64,000 nucleotides of DNA from an uncultured Clostridia bacterium (lineage in GTDB: Bacteria; Bacillota; Clostridia; Oscillospirales; Ruminococcaceae). The position numbers were made by a program, and so were the translations under genes. The notes under the pieces were generated by a model. The model was not told the origin of the DNA. It did no database searches and was given only the letters and a program-made list of their open reading frames with translations. This document shows, piece after piece, positions 27,480 to 35,336 of the stretch (positions within the stretch are counted from its first letter, which is position 1; each line of letters begins with the position of its first letter). The stretch is from NCBI GenBank assembly GCA_947584375.1, contig CANPWL010000003.1, positions 62,001 to 126,000 on the forward strand. Reading direction: 5' to 3'.

Positions 27480-27515
27480 AAGTTAGAAGTTAGAGGTTAG
27501 AGATTAGAAGTAATA
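27466..27515. repeat. Short tandem repeat of AGTTAGA units
   Basis: Units of 8-9 bases (TTAGAGGTTAGAAGTTAGAA pattern) overlapping the 3' end of the methyltransferase gene. Similar units occur near 62960-63035. Confidence 0.75.
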
Positions 27516-27588
27516 AGCAGGAAGTAAGAGGGAAATTTAAAATAATATATTCTTGCTTTTTGTAATCCGGAAGTTGAGGTTATGAATA

Positions 27589-30156
27589 ATGAAAATACTT
27601 GCTATTGACGGAAACAGTATAATGAACAGAGCTTTTTACGGAATTCGTTTGCTTTCAAACAGTAAAGGCTTTTTTACAAATGCAATAACCGGCTTTATGA
27701 ATATATATTTAAAAGAGCTGGAAACAGTCAGACCTGACTGCGTTGCTGTTGCGTTTGATCTCAAAGCTCCCACATTCCGTCATAAGGCTGTATCAAGCTA
27801 TAAAGCTAACAGAAAGGGAATGCCAAACGAGCTTGCTATGCAAATGCCGAAAATCAAAGAGATTTTAGCAAATCTCGGAGTGAAGATTTTAGAGACTGAG
27901 GGCTATGAGGCAGATGATATTCTGGGTACGATTTCTTATATATTTTCTAAAAGCGGAAATGAGTGTTTTATACTGACAGGCGACAGAGACAGCTTTCAGC
28001 TTGTTAGGGATAATGTTACTGTTAGGCTGGCAGGTACCGGAGAAACAAAAGTTTATACTCCCGAAAGAATTATGGAGGAGTATGGAGTTGAACCTCGTCA
28101 GATGATAGAGGTAAAAGCTTTGATGGGTGATTCCAGCGATAATATATCAGGCGTTAAAGGAATAGGTGAAAAGACAGCGTTAAGTCTGATACAAAGGTTT
28201 GGAAATATTGATAGGCTCTATGAGGAGTTCGGCTGCTCGGATTTGTCTAACGGAATCAAGTCAAAGCTTGAAGTTGGAAAAGATACTGCATTTGAAAGCA
28301 GGTTTTTGGGTACTATTGTTTTAAACGCACCTATCGATACCGACGTTAATGCTTATAAGACAGGGAAAATTAATAAACCGGCATTGGCTGAAATTCTTTC
28401 TGAGCTTGAAATGTTTAAGCTTTTAGACAAGCTTGATATAAAAGAAATATCTGCCGATGACGGCGTTCAATCTTCGGTTTTTGATATGCCGAAGGTTGAT
28501 TTGCCTGATGTTAAAGTATCTTCTTTGACAGAGAAAATAACGAACGATATTATAAATAATAAGAATGAACTGTATTTTATTTATAAAAACAAAGAAGGCA
28601 GCGCCTATCTTGAAATAATGTCAGAGAATAATGCGTATTATACCCAAGATAAAGAACTTATTAAAAAGATATTTGAATCTGACAATGAAAAGCTTTGCTT
28701 TGAGGGCAAGGAAGCATATAAGTTTGCATTTTTAAACGGCTGCGAGCTGCTCAATGTAAAATTTATATGCGACTTAGCCGGATATTTATTAAATTCGCAG
28801 GCAAGTGATTATTCTGTTGAAAATCTGTGTTCGGTTTATAAGGTGACATACCGCCGGGATATGGAGAAGTATGCTGATATTTCTTCTCTTAAGAGTTTGT
28901 GTATAAGGCTAAAAGCCGAAATTGAGCTTAAAGAAATGAAATCGCTTTTATATGATGTTGAACAGCCTCTTTGCGAGGTACTTGCTTCGATGGAGTGTGC
29001 AGGCGTTAAAGTGGATAAGGGCGGAGTAGAGGAATTCGGCACAGGTCTTAAAGAACAGATAAACGAGCTTGAGAAAGGTATTTATAAGCTTGCCGGAAAA
29101 GAGTTCAACATTTCCTCGCCAAAACAGTTGGGGATAGTGTTGTTTGAAGATCTTTCTCTTCCGCATAAAAAGAAAACAAAAAGCGGCTATTCAACTAATG
29201 CCGACGTTCTTGAATCACTCAGGGACATTCATCCGATAGTTTCAATGATATTGGAATACAGAACGCTTACTAAGCTGAGTTCGACTTATGTTGACGGACT
29301 GTTAAAGCTGGTTCGTGATGACGGCAGGGTCCACTCGGTATTTAAGCAGACAGAAACAAGAACAGGAAGAATATCTTCAACCGAGCCAAATATGCAGAAT
29401 ATCCCTGTAAGAAAAGAGCTTGGAAGAAATATGAGAAAGTTCTTTGTTGCAGACGATGGCAGCGTATTGCTGGACGCTGATTACAGTCAGATAGAGCTTA
29501 GGGTATTAGCGTCAGTATGCGGGGATGAGAATATGCAGAAGTCTTTTATCAACGGCGAGGATATCCACACATCCACAGCGGCAAAGGTTTTTGATATGCC
29601 GGAGGATTTTGTGACCTCTGAAATGAGAAGAACGGCTAAAGCGGTAAACTTCGGTATTATTTACGGAATAGGTGCGTTTTCGCTCTCGCAGGATATAGGA
29701 GTATCAGTTTTAAGGGCAAAAGAATATATCAACGATTATTTAAGTCATTATCCTAAGGTCAAGGAATTTATGGATAAAACTGTGAAAGACGGAATCAAAA
29801 ACGGCTATGTGGAAACAGTATTCGGCAGAAGAAGATATATCCCCGAACTGTCAGCTTCAAACAAAAAGCTTCAGGCGTTTGGAAAAAGAGCCGCTATGAA
29901 CGCTCCTATTCAGGGGGCTGCGGCGGATATTATAAAAATCGCTATGGTGAAGGTTTATAAAAGGCTCAAAGCTGAAAAGCTAAATGCAAGGCTGATCTTA
30001 CAAGTCCACGACGAGCTTATTATCGAGTCTTCAGTTAAGGATAAGAATAAGGCAAAGGCTATTCTCGGTGAGGAAATGAGAAATGCGGTTGAGCTGAAGG
30101 TCCCGCTTACGGCTGACGTAAACGAGGGCAAAAGCTGGTATGACGCAAAGAATTAG
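27589..30156 (+). CDS. polA: DNA polymerase I
   Basis: This 855-aa polymerase has an N-terminal 5' nuclease (1-290: MKILAIDGNSIMNRAFYG, EGYEADDILGTI, LTGDRDSFQLV, DSSDNISGVKGIGEKTA), a middle 3'-5' exonuclease-like domain, and the polymerase domain with motif A LDADYSQIELRVLA, motif B RRTAKAVNFGIIYGI and motif C LQVHDELIIES. The middle domain lacks the usual DTE metal-binding triad, so proofreading is probably absent, as in many Gram-positive PolA. GAGG lies about 9 bases before ATG 27589. It is followed after 39 bases by rqcH and probably co-transcribed. Confidence 0.97.
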   Translation: MKILAIDGNSIMNRAFYGIRLLSNSKGFFTNAITGFMNIYLKELETVRPDCVAVAFDLKAPTFRHKAVSSYKANRKGMPNELAMQMPKIKEILANLGVKILETEGYEADDILGTISYIFSKSGNECFILTGDRDSFQLVRDNVTVRLAGTGETKVYTPERIMEEYGVEPRQMIEVKALMGDSSDNISGVKGIGEKTALSLIQRFGNIDRLYEEFGCSDLSNGIKSKLEVGKDTAFESRFLGTIVLNAPIDTDVNAYKTGKINKPALAEILSELEMFKLLDKLDIKEISADDGVQSSVFDMPKVDLPDVKVSSLTEKITNDIINNKNELYFIYKNKEGSAYLEIMSENNAYYTQDKELIKKIFESDNEKLCFEGKEAYKFAFLNGCELLNVKFICDLAGYLLNSQASDYSVENLCSVYKVTYRRDMEKYADISSLKSLCIRLKAEIELKEMKSLLYDVEQPLCEVLASMECAGVKVDKGGVEEFGTGLKEQINELEKGIYKLAGKEFNISSPKQLGIVLFEDLSLPHKKKTKSGYSTNADVLESLRDIHPIVSMILEYRTLTKLSSTYVDGLLKLVRDDGRVHSVFKQTETRTGRISSTEPNMQNIPVRKELGRNMRKFFVADDGSVLLDADYSQIELRVLASVCGDENMQKSFINGEDIHTSTAAKVFDMPEDFVTSEMRRTAKAVNFGIIYGIGAFSLSQDIGVSVLRAKEYINDYLSHYPKVKEFMDKTVKDGIKNGYVETVFGRRRYIPELSASNKKLQAFGKRAAMNAPIQGAAADIIKIAMVKVYKRLKAEKLNARLILQVHDELIIESSVKDKNKAKAILGEEMRNAVELKVPLTADVNEGKSWYDAKN

Positions 30157-30195
30157 CTTTACATTCTGAAAAATAAGATCAAAGGAAGTGCTTAA

Positions 30196-31959
30196 ATGGC
30201 TCTTGACGGTGTATATTTGAATATAATAAAAAAAGAGCTTGAAAGCGTTTTGATTAACGGCAGAGCAGAAAAGATCCATCAGCCGTCCAAGGAGGAGATA
30301 CTCTTCACTATTCGTACCCGTGATGGAGCATATAAGCTTATTTTTAATACCAATGCAGGAACAGCCAGAGTTCACATAACTAATATGCAGATAGAAAATC
30401 CAAAGACTCCGCCTATGTTCTGTATGCTTATGAGAAAACATTTGTTAAGCGGAAAGCTTATATCAATAAGACAGGACGGCTTTGAAAGAATACTTTATTT
30501 TGACTTTGATTCTGCAAACGAAATGGGAGATATCTGCCGATTTACGTTAGCAGTTGAAATTATGGGAAGACATTCTAATCTGATTTTGATAAATGACGAG
30601 GGCAAGATCATAGACAGCATAAAGCGTGTAGGTCATGATATGTCAAGCGTTCGTATGGTCCTTCCGGGAATGACTTATAAGGTACCGCCTAAGGACAAAA
30701 GGTTGTCGATATTTGATTTTACCATTGATGAGTTTAAGAACGGTCTTTATAAATACGAAAATCAGATTTTTTCTAAGTCTCTCACAAAGATATTCGAGGG
30801 GATTTCCCCTGTGTTTGCGCGGGAAATCGAGTTTTTTGCGCTGAGGGGCAAAGAGAAGATATGCTCTGAGCTTAGCGGTGATGAAATAGACAGAGCGCTG
30901 TTCTTTATAAATAAAACGGCAGAGGAAGTATCAGCCCATAAAAACAGATTTACGGTCTTAAGGACTAAAGAGGGTCAGTTGAAGGACTTTTGCTTTTGCA
31001 ATATAATGCAGTACGGAAATTTGATGGTAACGAGAGATTTTGCATCCGCCTGCGAGCTTTTAGACTTCTTCTATTCTTCAAGAGACAGAATGGCAAGAAC
31101 AAAACAAAGAGCGTCCGATTTATTTAAGTTTCTTATTAATACGTCGGATAGGATATCAAGACGTGTAGCCAATCAGCGCGAGGAGCTTAAGGAATGTGCA
31201 GAACGTGATATGCTGAAGCTTTACGGCGACCTTATTATGTCAAACATATACAGGCTTGAAAAGGGAATGGGATATGCCGAAGTTGAGGATTACACAAAAG
31301 AAGGAATGCCAACCGTTAAAATAAAGCTTGACAAACGTCTTACTCCGTCGCAGAATGCGCAGAAATATTATGCCGAATACAGAAAGGCGGATACTGCCGA
31401 GAAAATGCTGACCTCGCTTATTAAGAGCGGCGAAGAGGAAATGAGATATATAGACAGCGTGTTTGACGCACTGACCCGTGCGGATTCTGAGAGCGACATT
31501 AATGAACTTCGTGCAGAGCTTGCAGAGCAGGGATATATAAAAAGCTCACGCATAAAGGGCAAGCCGCCAAAAGCACTTCCGCCTATAAGATTTATTTCAT
31601 CTGACGGCTATGAGATCCTTGTAGGCAGAAACAACAGGCAGAATGATAAGCTTACCTTAAAGGAAAGCAATAAGACGGATATATGGCTTCACACGCAGAA
31701 AATCACAGGCTCGCATACTGTTATCAGGTGCAGGGGCGAAATTCCGCCGGAGAGAACTGTTAAGGAGGCTTGTATGATAGCCGCATACCATTCAAGCGCT
31801 AAGGAATCGTCGAATGTTCCTGTTGATTACACCGAGATAAGGTATGTTAAAAAGCCGAGCGGAGCTAAGCCCGGAATGGTCATTTTCACAAATTACCGCA
31901 CGGTTTATGTAACGCCGGATGAAGAGTTTGTTGAAAAGCTGAGAGTAAAACAAAAGTAA
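30196..31959 (+). CDS. rqcH: Ribosome quality-control protein RqcH (NFACT family)
   Basis: This 587-aa NEMF/Rqc2 homolog adds alanine tails to peptides stalled on 50S subunits. The NFACT-N domain starts MALDGVYLNIIKKELESVLI, with CMLMRKHLLSGKLISI near residue 77. Coiled-coil segments lie around 290-345 and 375-455. The NFACT-R (DUF814) domain near 460-570 includes TDIWLHTQKITGSHTVI and VDYTEIRYVKKPSGAKPGMV. The length is normal. The gene was formerly annotated as fibronectin-binding protein A. It lies between polA and the 3-methyladenine glycosylase gene in the same direction. Confidence 0.95.
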   Translation: MALDGVYLNIIKKELESVLINGRAEKIHQPSKEEILFTIRTRDGAYKLIFNTNAGTARVHITNMQIENPKTPPMFCMLMRKHLLSGKLISIRQDGFERILYFDFDSANEMGDICRFTLAVEIMGRHSNLILINDEGKIIDSIKRVGHDMSSVRMVLPGMTYKVPPKDKRLSIFDFTIDEFKNGLYKYENQIFSKSLTKIFEGISPVFAREIEFFALRGKEKICSELSGDEIDRALFFINKTAEEVSAHKNRFTVLRTKEGQLKDFCFCNIMQYGNLMVTRDFASACELLDFFYSSRDRMARTKQRASDLFKFLINTSDRISRRVANQREELKECAERDMLKLYGDLIMSNIYRLEKGMGYAEVEDYTKEGMPTVKIKLDKRLTPSQNAQKYYAEYRKADTAEKMLTSLIKSGEEEMRYIDSVFDALTRADSESDINELRAELAEQGYIKSSRIKGKPPKALPPIRFISSDGYEILVGRNNRQNDKLTLKESNKTDIWLHTQKITGSHTVIRCRGEIPPERTVKEACMIAAYHSSAKESSNVPVDYTEIRYVKKPSGAKPGMVIFTNYRTVYVTPDEEFVEKLRVKQK

Positions 31960-31979
31960 AAGGGAGAAAAGTTAAAATA

Positions 31980-32540
31980 ATGAAGCTTGGATATGATTTT
32001 TTCAACAGAGATGTTTTAAAGGTGGCGCCAATGCTTGTCGGTAAGTTTCTTGTTCACGTAGTTGACGGCGAGGAAAGACGCTTGATGATAACAGAAACGG
32101 AGGCATACAAGGGAACAGACGACACAGCCTGTCATGCCCATAAGGGAAAAACCGAAAGAACAAAGATCCTTTGGGAACGTGCAGGAACGGTCTATGTTTA
32201 TATTTGCTACGGCGTTCATTATCTTATTAACATTGTAACAGGCGACGAGGGCGATCCGCAGGCGGTTTTGATTCGTGCATGTGAAGGGAAATATAACGGT
32301 CCGGGAAAGCTTACAAAGCAGTTAGGCATTGATATGAGCGCAAACCGTCAGAAGATTTATGATAATGAAACGATGTGGATAGAGGATACCGGCATAAAGG
32401 CTTTAATAAAGCGTGAAAAACGTGTGGGAATAGGATATGCAAGACAAAAGGATATAGACCGTCCATGGCGGTATGTAATGAAAACAAAGCCGAAAAAGCA
32501 GAGCAATAAAAAATCAAGTAAACGCTATAAGTTAGGCTAA
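31980..32540 (+). CDS. DNA-3-methyladenine glycosylase (Aag/MPG family)
   Basis: This 186-aa glycosylase removes alkylated purines in base-excision repair. The family signs are VLKVAPMLVGKFLVH, the catalytic region ITETEAYKGTDDTACHAHKGKT, YVYICYGVHYLINIVTG for base flipping, GPGKLTKQLGID for binding, and IDRPWRYV near the C-terminus. The C-terminal 15 residues are Lys/Ser-rich and variable. AGGGAG lies about 12 bases before ATG 31980, a slightly long gap. It follows rqcH by 20 bases. Confidence 0.94.
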   Translation: MKLGYDFFNRDVLKVAPMLVGKFLVHVVDGEERRLMITETEAYKGTDDTACHAHKGKTERTKILWERAGTVYVYICYGVHYLINIVTGDEGDPQAVLIRACEGKYNGPGKLTKQLGIDMSANRQKIYDNETMWIEDTGIKALIKREKRVGIGYARQKDIDRPWRYVMKTKPKKQSNKKSSKRYKLG

Positions 32541-32578
32541 AAATATTATGGGAGGAGTGTTCCCGTTTTGGGACGTAT

Positions 32579-33928
32579 ATGTTTATGAGATTATATAACT
32601 TTTTGACATTGCAGTTTGGAAAGCTGATAGTAAAGGTCTTGCAGTTTTTTCATAAGGGCGCGGGAAATCTCCCGGGACTTATCCTGCTTGGGATAAACAA
32701 AGGCATTCTTGGTTATTTTAAGGTGGACTGTCCGATTATTGCCGTAACAGGAACAAACGGAAAAACCTCTGTCACTAACTTTGTAAATCATATTTTTGAA
32801 GAAAGCGGAAAGAATGTTATTACAAACAAGCTGGGAAACAATCTCGACACGGGAATAGTTTCGCTGTTTTTGAAACTGTGTTCTCCAACCGGGAAAATTC
32901 ATGCAGATTATCTTGTCCTTGAAATAGATGAATCGCACGTACCTGTGATATTCAAAAAACTGAAGCTGGAGACCCTTGTTGTTCTGAACTTTTTCAGAGA
33001 CCAGCTTGACAGAAACGGCGAGGTTGAAACGCTTATACTAAAGGTAAAAGGCTTTTTGGAGACCTTTCAGGGGAATGTCATTTTAAATGCCGACGACCCC
33101 AATGTTGCCCGTCTTGGACAAGCTAATCCTAAGAATAAAAACGTAAAGTATTTCAGTGTTGATAAGTATAAATACGCAACGGATAAAATACACGAGGTCG
33201 GCGAGGGAAAGTTTTGTCCGATGTGCGGAGAACCGCTTGATTATGAGTATTATCAGTATTCTCATATAGGGCGATTTAAATGTCCCGCTTGCGGATTTGG
33301 GGATAATGAAATTTATCTTAAAGTCGAGGATGTAGACCTTGAAAACCGCCGCTTTACAGTTGAGGGAAGAGAGTATAACATAAACAACCAGAGCATTTAT
33401 TATGTATACAATATGGCGGCTGTATGTGCGGTTGCTAAGCTGTATAACATAGACGGTGATATTCTGAGAGATACCCTGGACACATTTGAAGTAAACAACG
33501 GAAGAATGGAGAAGTTCAGTATAGGAAAGAGCAATGCGGTAATAAATCTTGCTAAAAATCCTGTCGGAGCTAATATGACTATCCGTGTTATGAATGAGAC
33601 CGACTGCGAGAAAGAGCTTATGTTTGTTTTAAATGATAATCTTGCCGACGGCTATGACGTTTCGTGGATATGGGATATAAACTTTGAAGTTTTTAAAGAT
33701 GTTACAAGGGTGATAACAAGCGGAAGGCGAGCTTATGACATTGCTATAAGAATAAAAACAAGCGGATATGATGCTTCCAAAATTGAGGTATGCCCCGATT
33801 TGGACGAGGCGGTTGAAAATCTGTTCTCAACAGAGGGAAAAAAGTTTATAATTGCGAACTATACCTCAGTTCAGCCTACAAGGACTGCTGTAATTAATTA
33901 TATAGAGAAAAACCAAAGGGAAGAATGA
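32579..33928 (+). CDS. murT: Lipid II isoglutaminyl synthase, MurT subunit
   Basis: This is a 449-aa Mur-ligase-like subunit. It activates the alpha-carboxyl of D-Glu in lipid II, which GatD then amidates. The Mur nucleotide motif AVTGTNGKTSVTNFVNHIF lies near residue 55, then ETLVVLNFFRDQLDRNGE. The MurT-specific Cys4 zinc ribbon is visible as CPMCGEPL and CPACGFGDNE (about 211-240), followed by a C-terminal DUF1727 domain. ATG 32579 or the in-frame ATG 32585 could start it. The 3' end overlaps gatD by 4 bases (ATGA), so they are translationally coupled. Confidence 0.95.
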   Translation: MFMRLYNFLTLQFGKLIVKVLQFFHKGAGNLPGLILLGINKGILGYFKVDCPIIAVTGTNGKTSVTNFVNHIFEESGKNVITNKLGNNLDTGIVSLFLKLCSPTGKIHADYLVLEIDESHVPVIFKKLKLETLVVLNFFRDQLDRNGEVETLILKVKGFLETFQGNVILNADDPNVARLGQANPKNKNVKYFSVDKYKYATDKIHEVGEGKFCPMCGEPLDYEYYQYSHIGRFKCPACGFGDNEIYLKVEDVDLENRRFTVEGREYNINNQSIYYVYNMAAVCAVAKLYNIDGDILRDTLDTFEVNNGRMEKFSIGKSNAVINLAKNPVGANMTIRVMNETDCEKELMFVLNDNLADGYDVSWIWDINFEVFKDVTRVITSGRRAYDIAIRIKTSGYDASKIEVCPDLDEAVENLFSTEGKKFIIANYTSVQPTRTAVINYIEKNQREE

Positions 33929-34668
33929 TTATGAGAGAGATAAGAATATTGCATATGTATTCGGATATGCTTGATCTTTACGGGGACAACGGAAACATTG
34001 AGGTTTTGCGTTACCGTGCAAAGGCGAGGGGCATTGAAACGGTCGTTGAGCATCACAGCGTCGGAACTAAGGACACTGACTTTTCAAGCTATGATTTGAT
34101 CTATCTCGGCGGAGGTGCGGATTTCGAGCAGCAGCTTTTAGCAGAGGATCTGCAAAGCTGCCGTGACGAGATAATGAAAGCCCTTGATAACGGTACTTTC
34201 TTTTTGCTAATCTGCGGAGGGTATCAGCTGATGGGCGAATATTATAAGGATTCTAACGATAAAGTTATAGAAGGTCTCGGAATGTTTCCATATCACACTG
34301 TGTCGTCGCTGAATAAAAATAAGAGGTGCATAGGAAATATCATTATTGAGGCAGAGCTTAACGGAGAAAAGTATAAGATAATAGGCTTTGAAAATCACGG
34401 CGGACAGACATCAAATACGGATAAGACGTTCGGCAGAGTTATTTATGGTAACGGAAACCGTTTTGATAGCGAGGATGAGGGTTACTTTGACAAAAATGTT
34501 ATTGCAACTTACCTTCACGGACCTCTGCTTTCTAAGAACCCGAAGCTTGCCGATCATATAATAAAATACTGTGCAGAGCGTGATGGCGATTCGGTTGAGA
34601 TGACGCCTCTTGACGATACGCTGGAAGAAAAGGCGAGAGAAGTTTTGTTTGAAAGATTAGATAAATAA
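33925..34668 (+). CDS. gatD: Lipid II isoglutaminyl synthase, glutaminase subunit GatD
   Basis: This 247-aa class I glutamine amidotransferase of the CobB/CobQ type supplies ammonia to MurT. The nucleophile is Cys97 in LLICGGYQLMGEYY; the catalytic His is in ATYLHGPLLSKNP near residue 193, and YLGGGADFEQQLL is the substrate-side motif. The start overlaps the murT stop (ATGA); an ATG 6 bases on (33931) has better spacing to AAGGGA and may be used instead. Amidated D-isoglutamine is needed for normal cross-linking in many Gram-positives, consistent with the FemAB protein in this window. Confidence 0.94.
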   Translation: MIMREIRILHMYSDMLDLYGDNGNIEVLRYRAKARGIETVVEHHSVGTKDTDFSSYDLIYLGGGADFEQQLLAEDLQSCRDEIMKALDNGTFFLLICGGYQLMGEYYKDSNDKVIEGLGMFPYHTVSSLNKNKRCIGNIIIEAELNGEKYKIIGFENHGGQTSNTDKTFGRVIYGNGNRFDSEDEGYFDKNVIATYLHGPLLSKNPKLADHIIKYCAERDGDSVEMTPLDDTLEEKAREVLFERLDK

Positions 34669-34719
34669 TAAAAATATGCTGCGGCTTGACAAATGAAAAA
34701 TATATGTTATAATATAGAT

Positions 34720-34830
34720 GTAAAAAGAAAAAGAGAGTACTGTACACGGCAAATTAATGCCTGGGCGGTATCTCCCATTGAGTTGTTGAACAACCGTATC
34801 CTGGAAAGATAGGCGGTTGTTCTTTTTTAT
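34720..34830 (+). ncRNA. Putative antitoxin RNA, type I module copy A
   Basis: A strong extended promoter, TTGACA (34686-34691), 16 bases, TG-T-TATAAT (34708-34713), starts a short RNA near 34720. It carries a leader AGAGTACTGTACA, a small hairpin GGCA/TGCC, then GGGCGGTATCTCCC, and ends at the terminator stem GAACAACCG/CGGTTGTTC (34788-34822) with a TTTTTT tail. No open frame is present. The peptide gene lies just beyond on the opposite strand (34849-34938), converging on it. The antitoxin role is inferred from this architecture, repeated in four other copies. Confidence 0.72.
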
Positions 34831-34848
34831 GTATAAATAAAAAAGCTT

Positions 34849-34938
34849 CTAATTTTTCTTATTAAATATAAGAAAAGCTAGAGTGATAATCTCGGTTATC
34901 ATGCTAATGAATGAAAACAATTCATAATATGATACCAC
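34849..34938 (-). CDS. Putative type I toxin peptide, copy A (29 aa)
   Basis: A 29-aa peptide, N-terminus VSYYELFSFISM after a GTG start, C-terminus TLAFLIFNKKN: one hydrophobic helix with a basic tail, as in Hol_Tox/TxpA-like toxins. The promoter on the minus strand is TTGACA (35022-35027), 17 bases, TATAAT (34999-35004). The leader begins AAGAGTACTGTACA. The ribosome site GGGGGTGG (34943-34950) sits in a hairpin CCCC-GAAA-GGGG with a GNRA loop, so translation is self-limited. A longer reading frame upstream in the same phase lacks any ribosome site. Copies C and E are near-identical in design. Confidence 0.72.
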   Translation of the reverse strand: MVSYYELFSFISMITEIITLAFLIFNKKN

Positions 34939-35059
34939 ATTACCACCCCCTTTCGGGGAGAAACCGCTTGCCCTTTTATGTACAGTACTCTTATATATAT
35001 TATAAAACAAAATAAATACTCTGTCAAATAATGACGAACGGTAATGGAACGTCACCATA

Positions 35060-35097
35060 CTAAAAGCCCCCACAGAAATTCCGTGAGGGTCTTTTAG
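35060..35097 (-). terminator. Terminator of the feo operon
   Basis: Imperfect long stem with CTAAAAG / CTTTTAG outer arms and GACCCTCACGG / CTGTGGGGGC inner arms read on the minus strand, followed by CTTTTAG. It lies 27 bases after the last feo gene. Confidence 0.65.
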
Positions 35098-35124
35098 AAC
35101 ACCAAATATTGAGGAAGCTTATTA

Positions 35125-35301
35125 TCAGTTGTCTTTGTGACAGGAACTTGCCTGCGGACAGCCCGAACAGCCGCATCCGCAGGAGCAGGACTTTCCTGTC
35201 TTTTTACTTTTTCTCATTTTAATAATGATGTATACGATTACGAAAAGTAATATAAGACTTATTATTATTGTTGATATATTTGTCTTTAAAAAATCAATCA
35301 T
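35125..35301 (-). CDS. FeoB-associated Cys-rich membrane protein
   Basis: This 58-aa peptide has one membrane helix (about residues 9-30), a basic stretch KMRKSKKTGK, and a Cys-rich tail CSCGCGCSGCPQASSC with seven cysteines. This is the FeoB-associated Cys-rich family (FeoC-like position), thought to help ferrous iron transfer. ATG 35301 is preferred over the in-frame GTG 35310 because GCGGTGAT precedes it. It follows feoB by 26 bases at the end of the operon. Confidence 0.88.
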   Translation of the reverse strand: MIDFLKTNISTIIISLILLFVIVYIIIKMRKSKKTGKSCSCGCGCSGCPQASSCHKDN

Positions 35302-35336
35302 TAAAATCACCGCTTTACATTTAAGCTGATAAATAT

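Noticed and set aside
34849-35073. 74-aa protein on the minus strand
   Set aside because: The upstream part runs through the promoter and leader of the toxin module and has no ribosome site; only the last 29 codons follow one.
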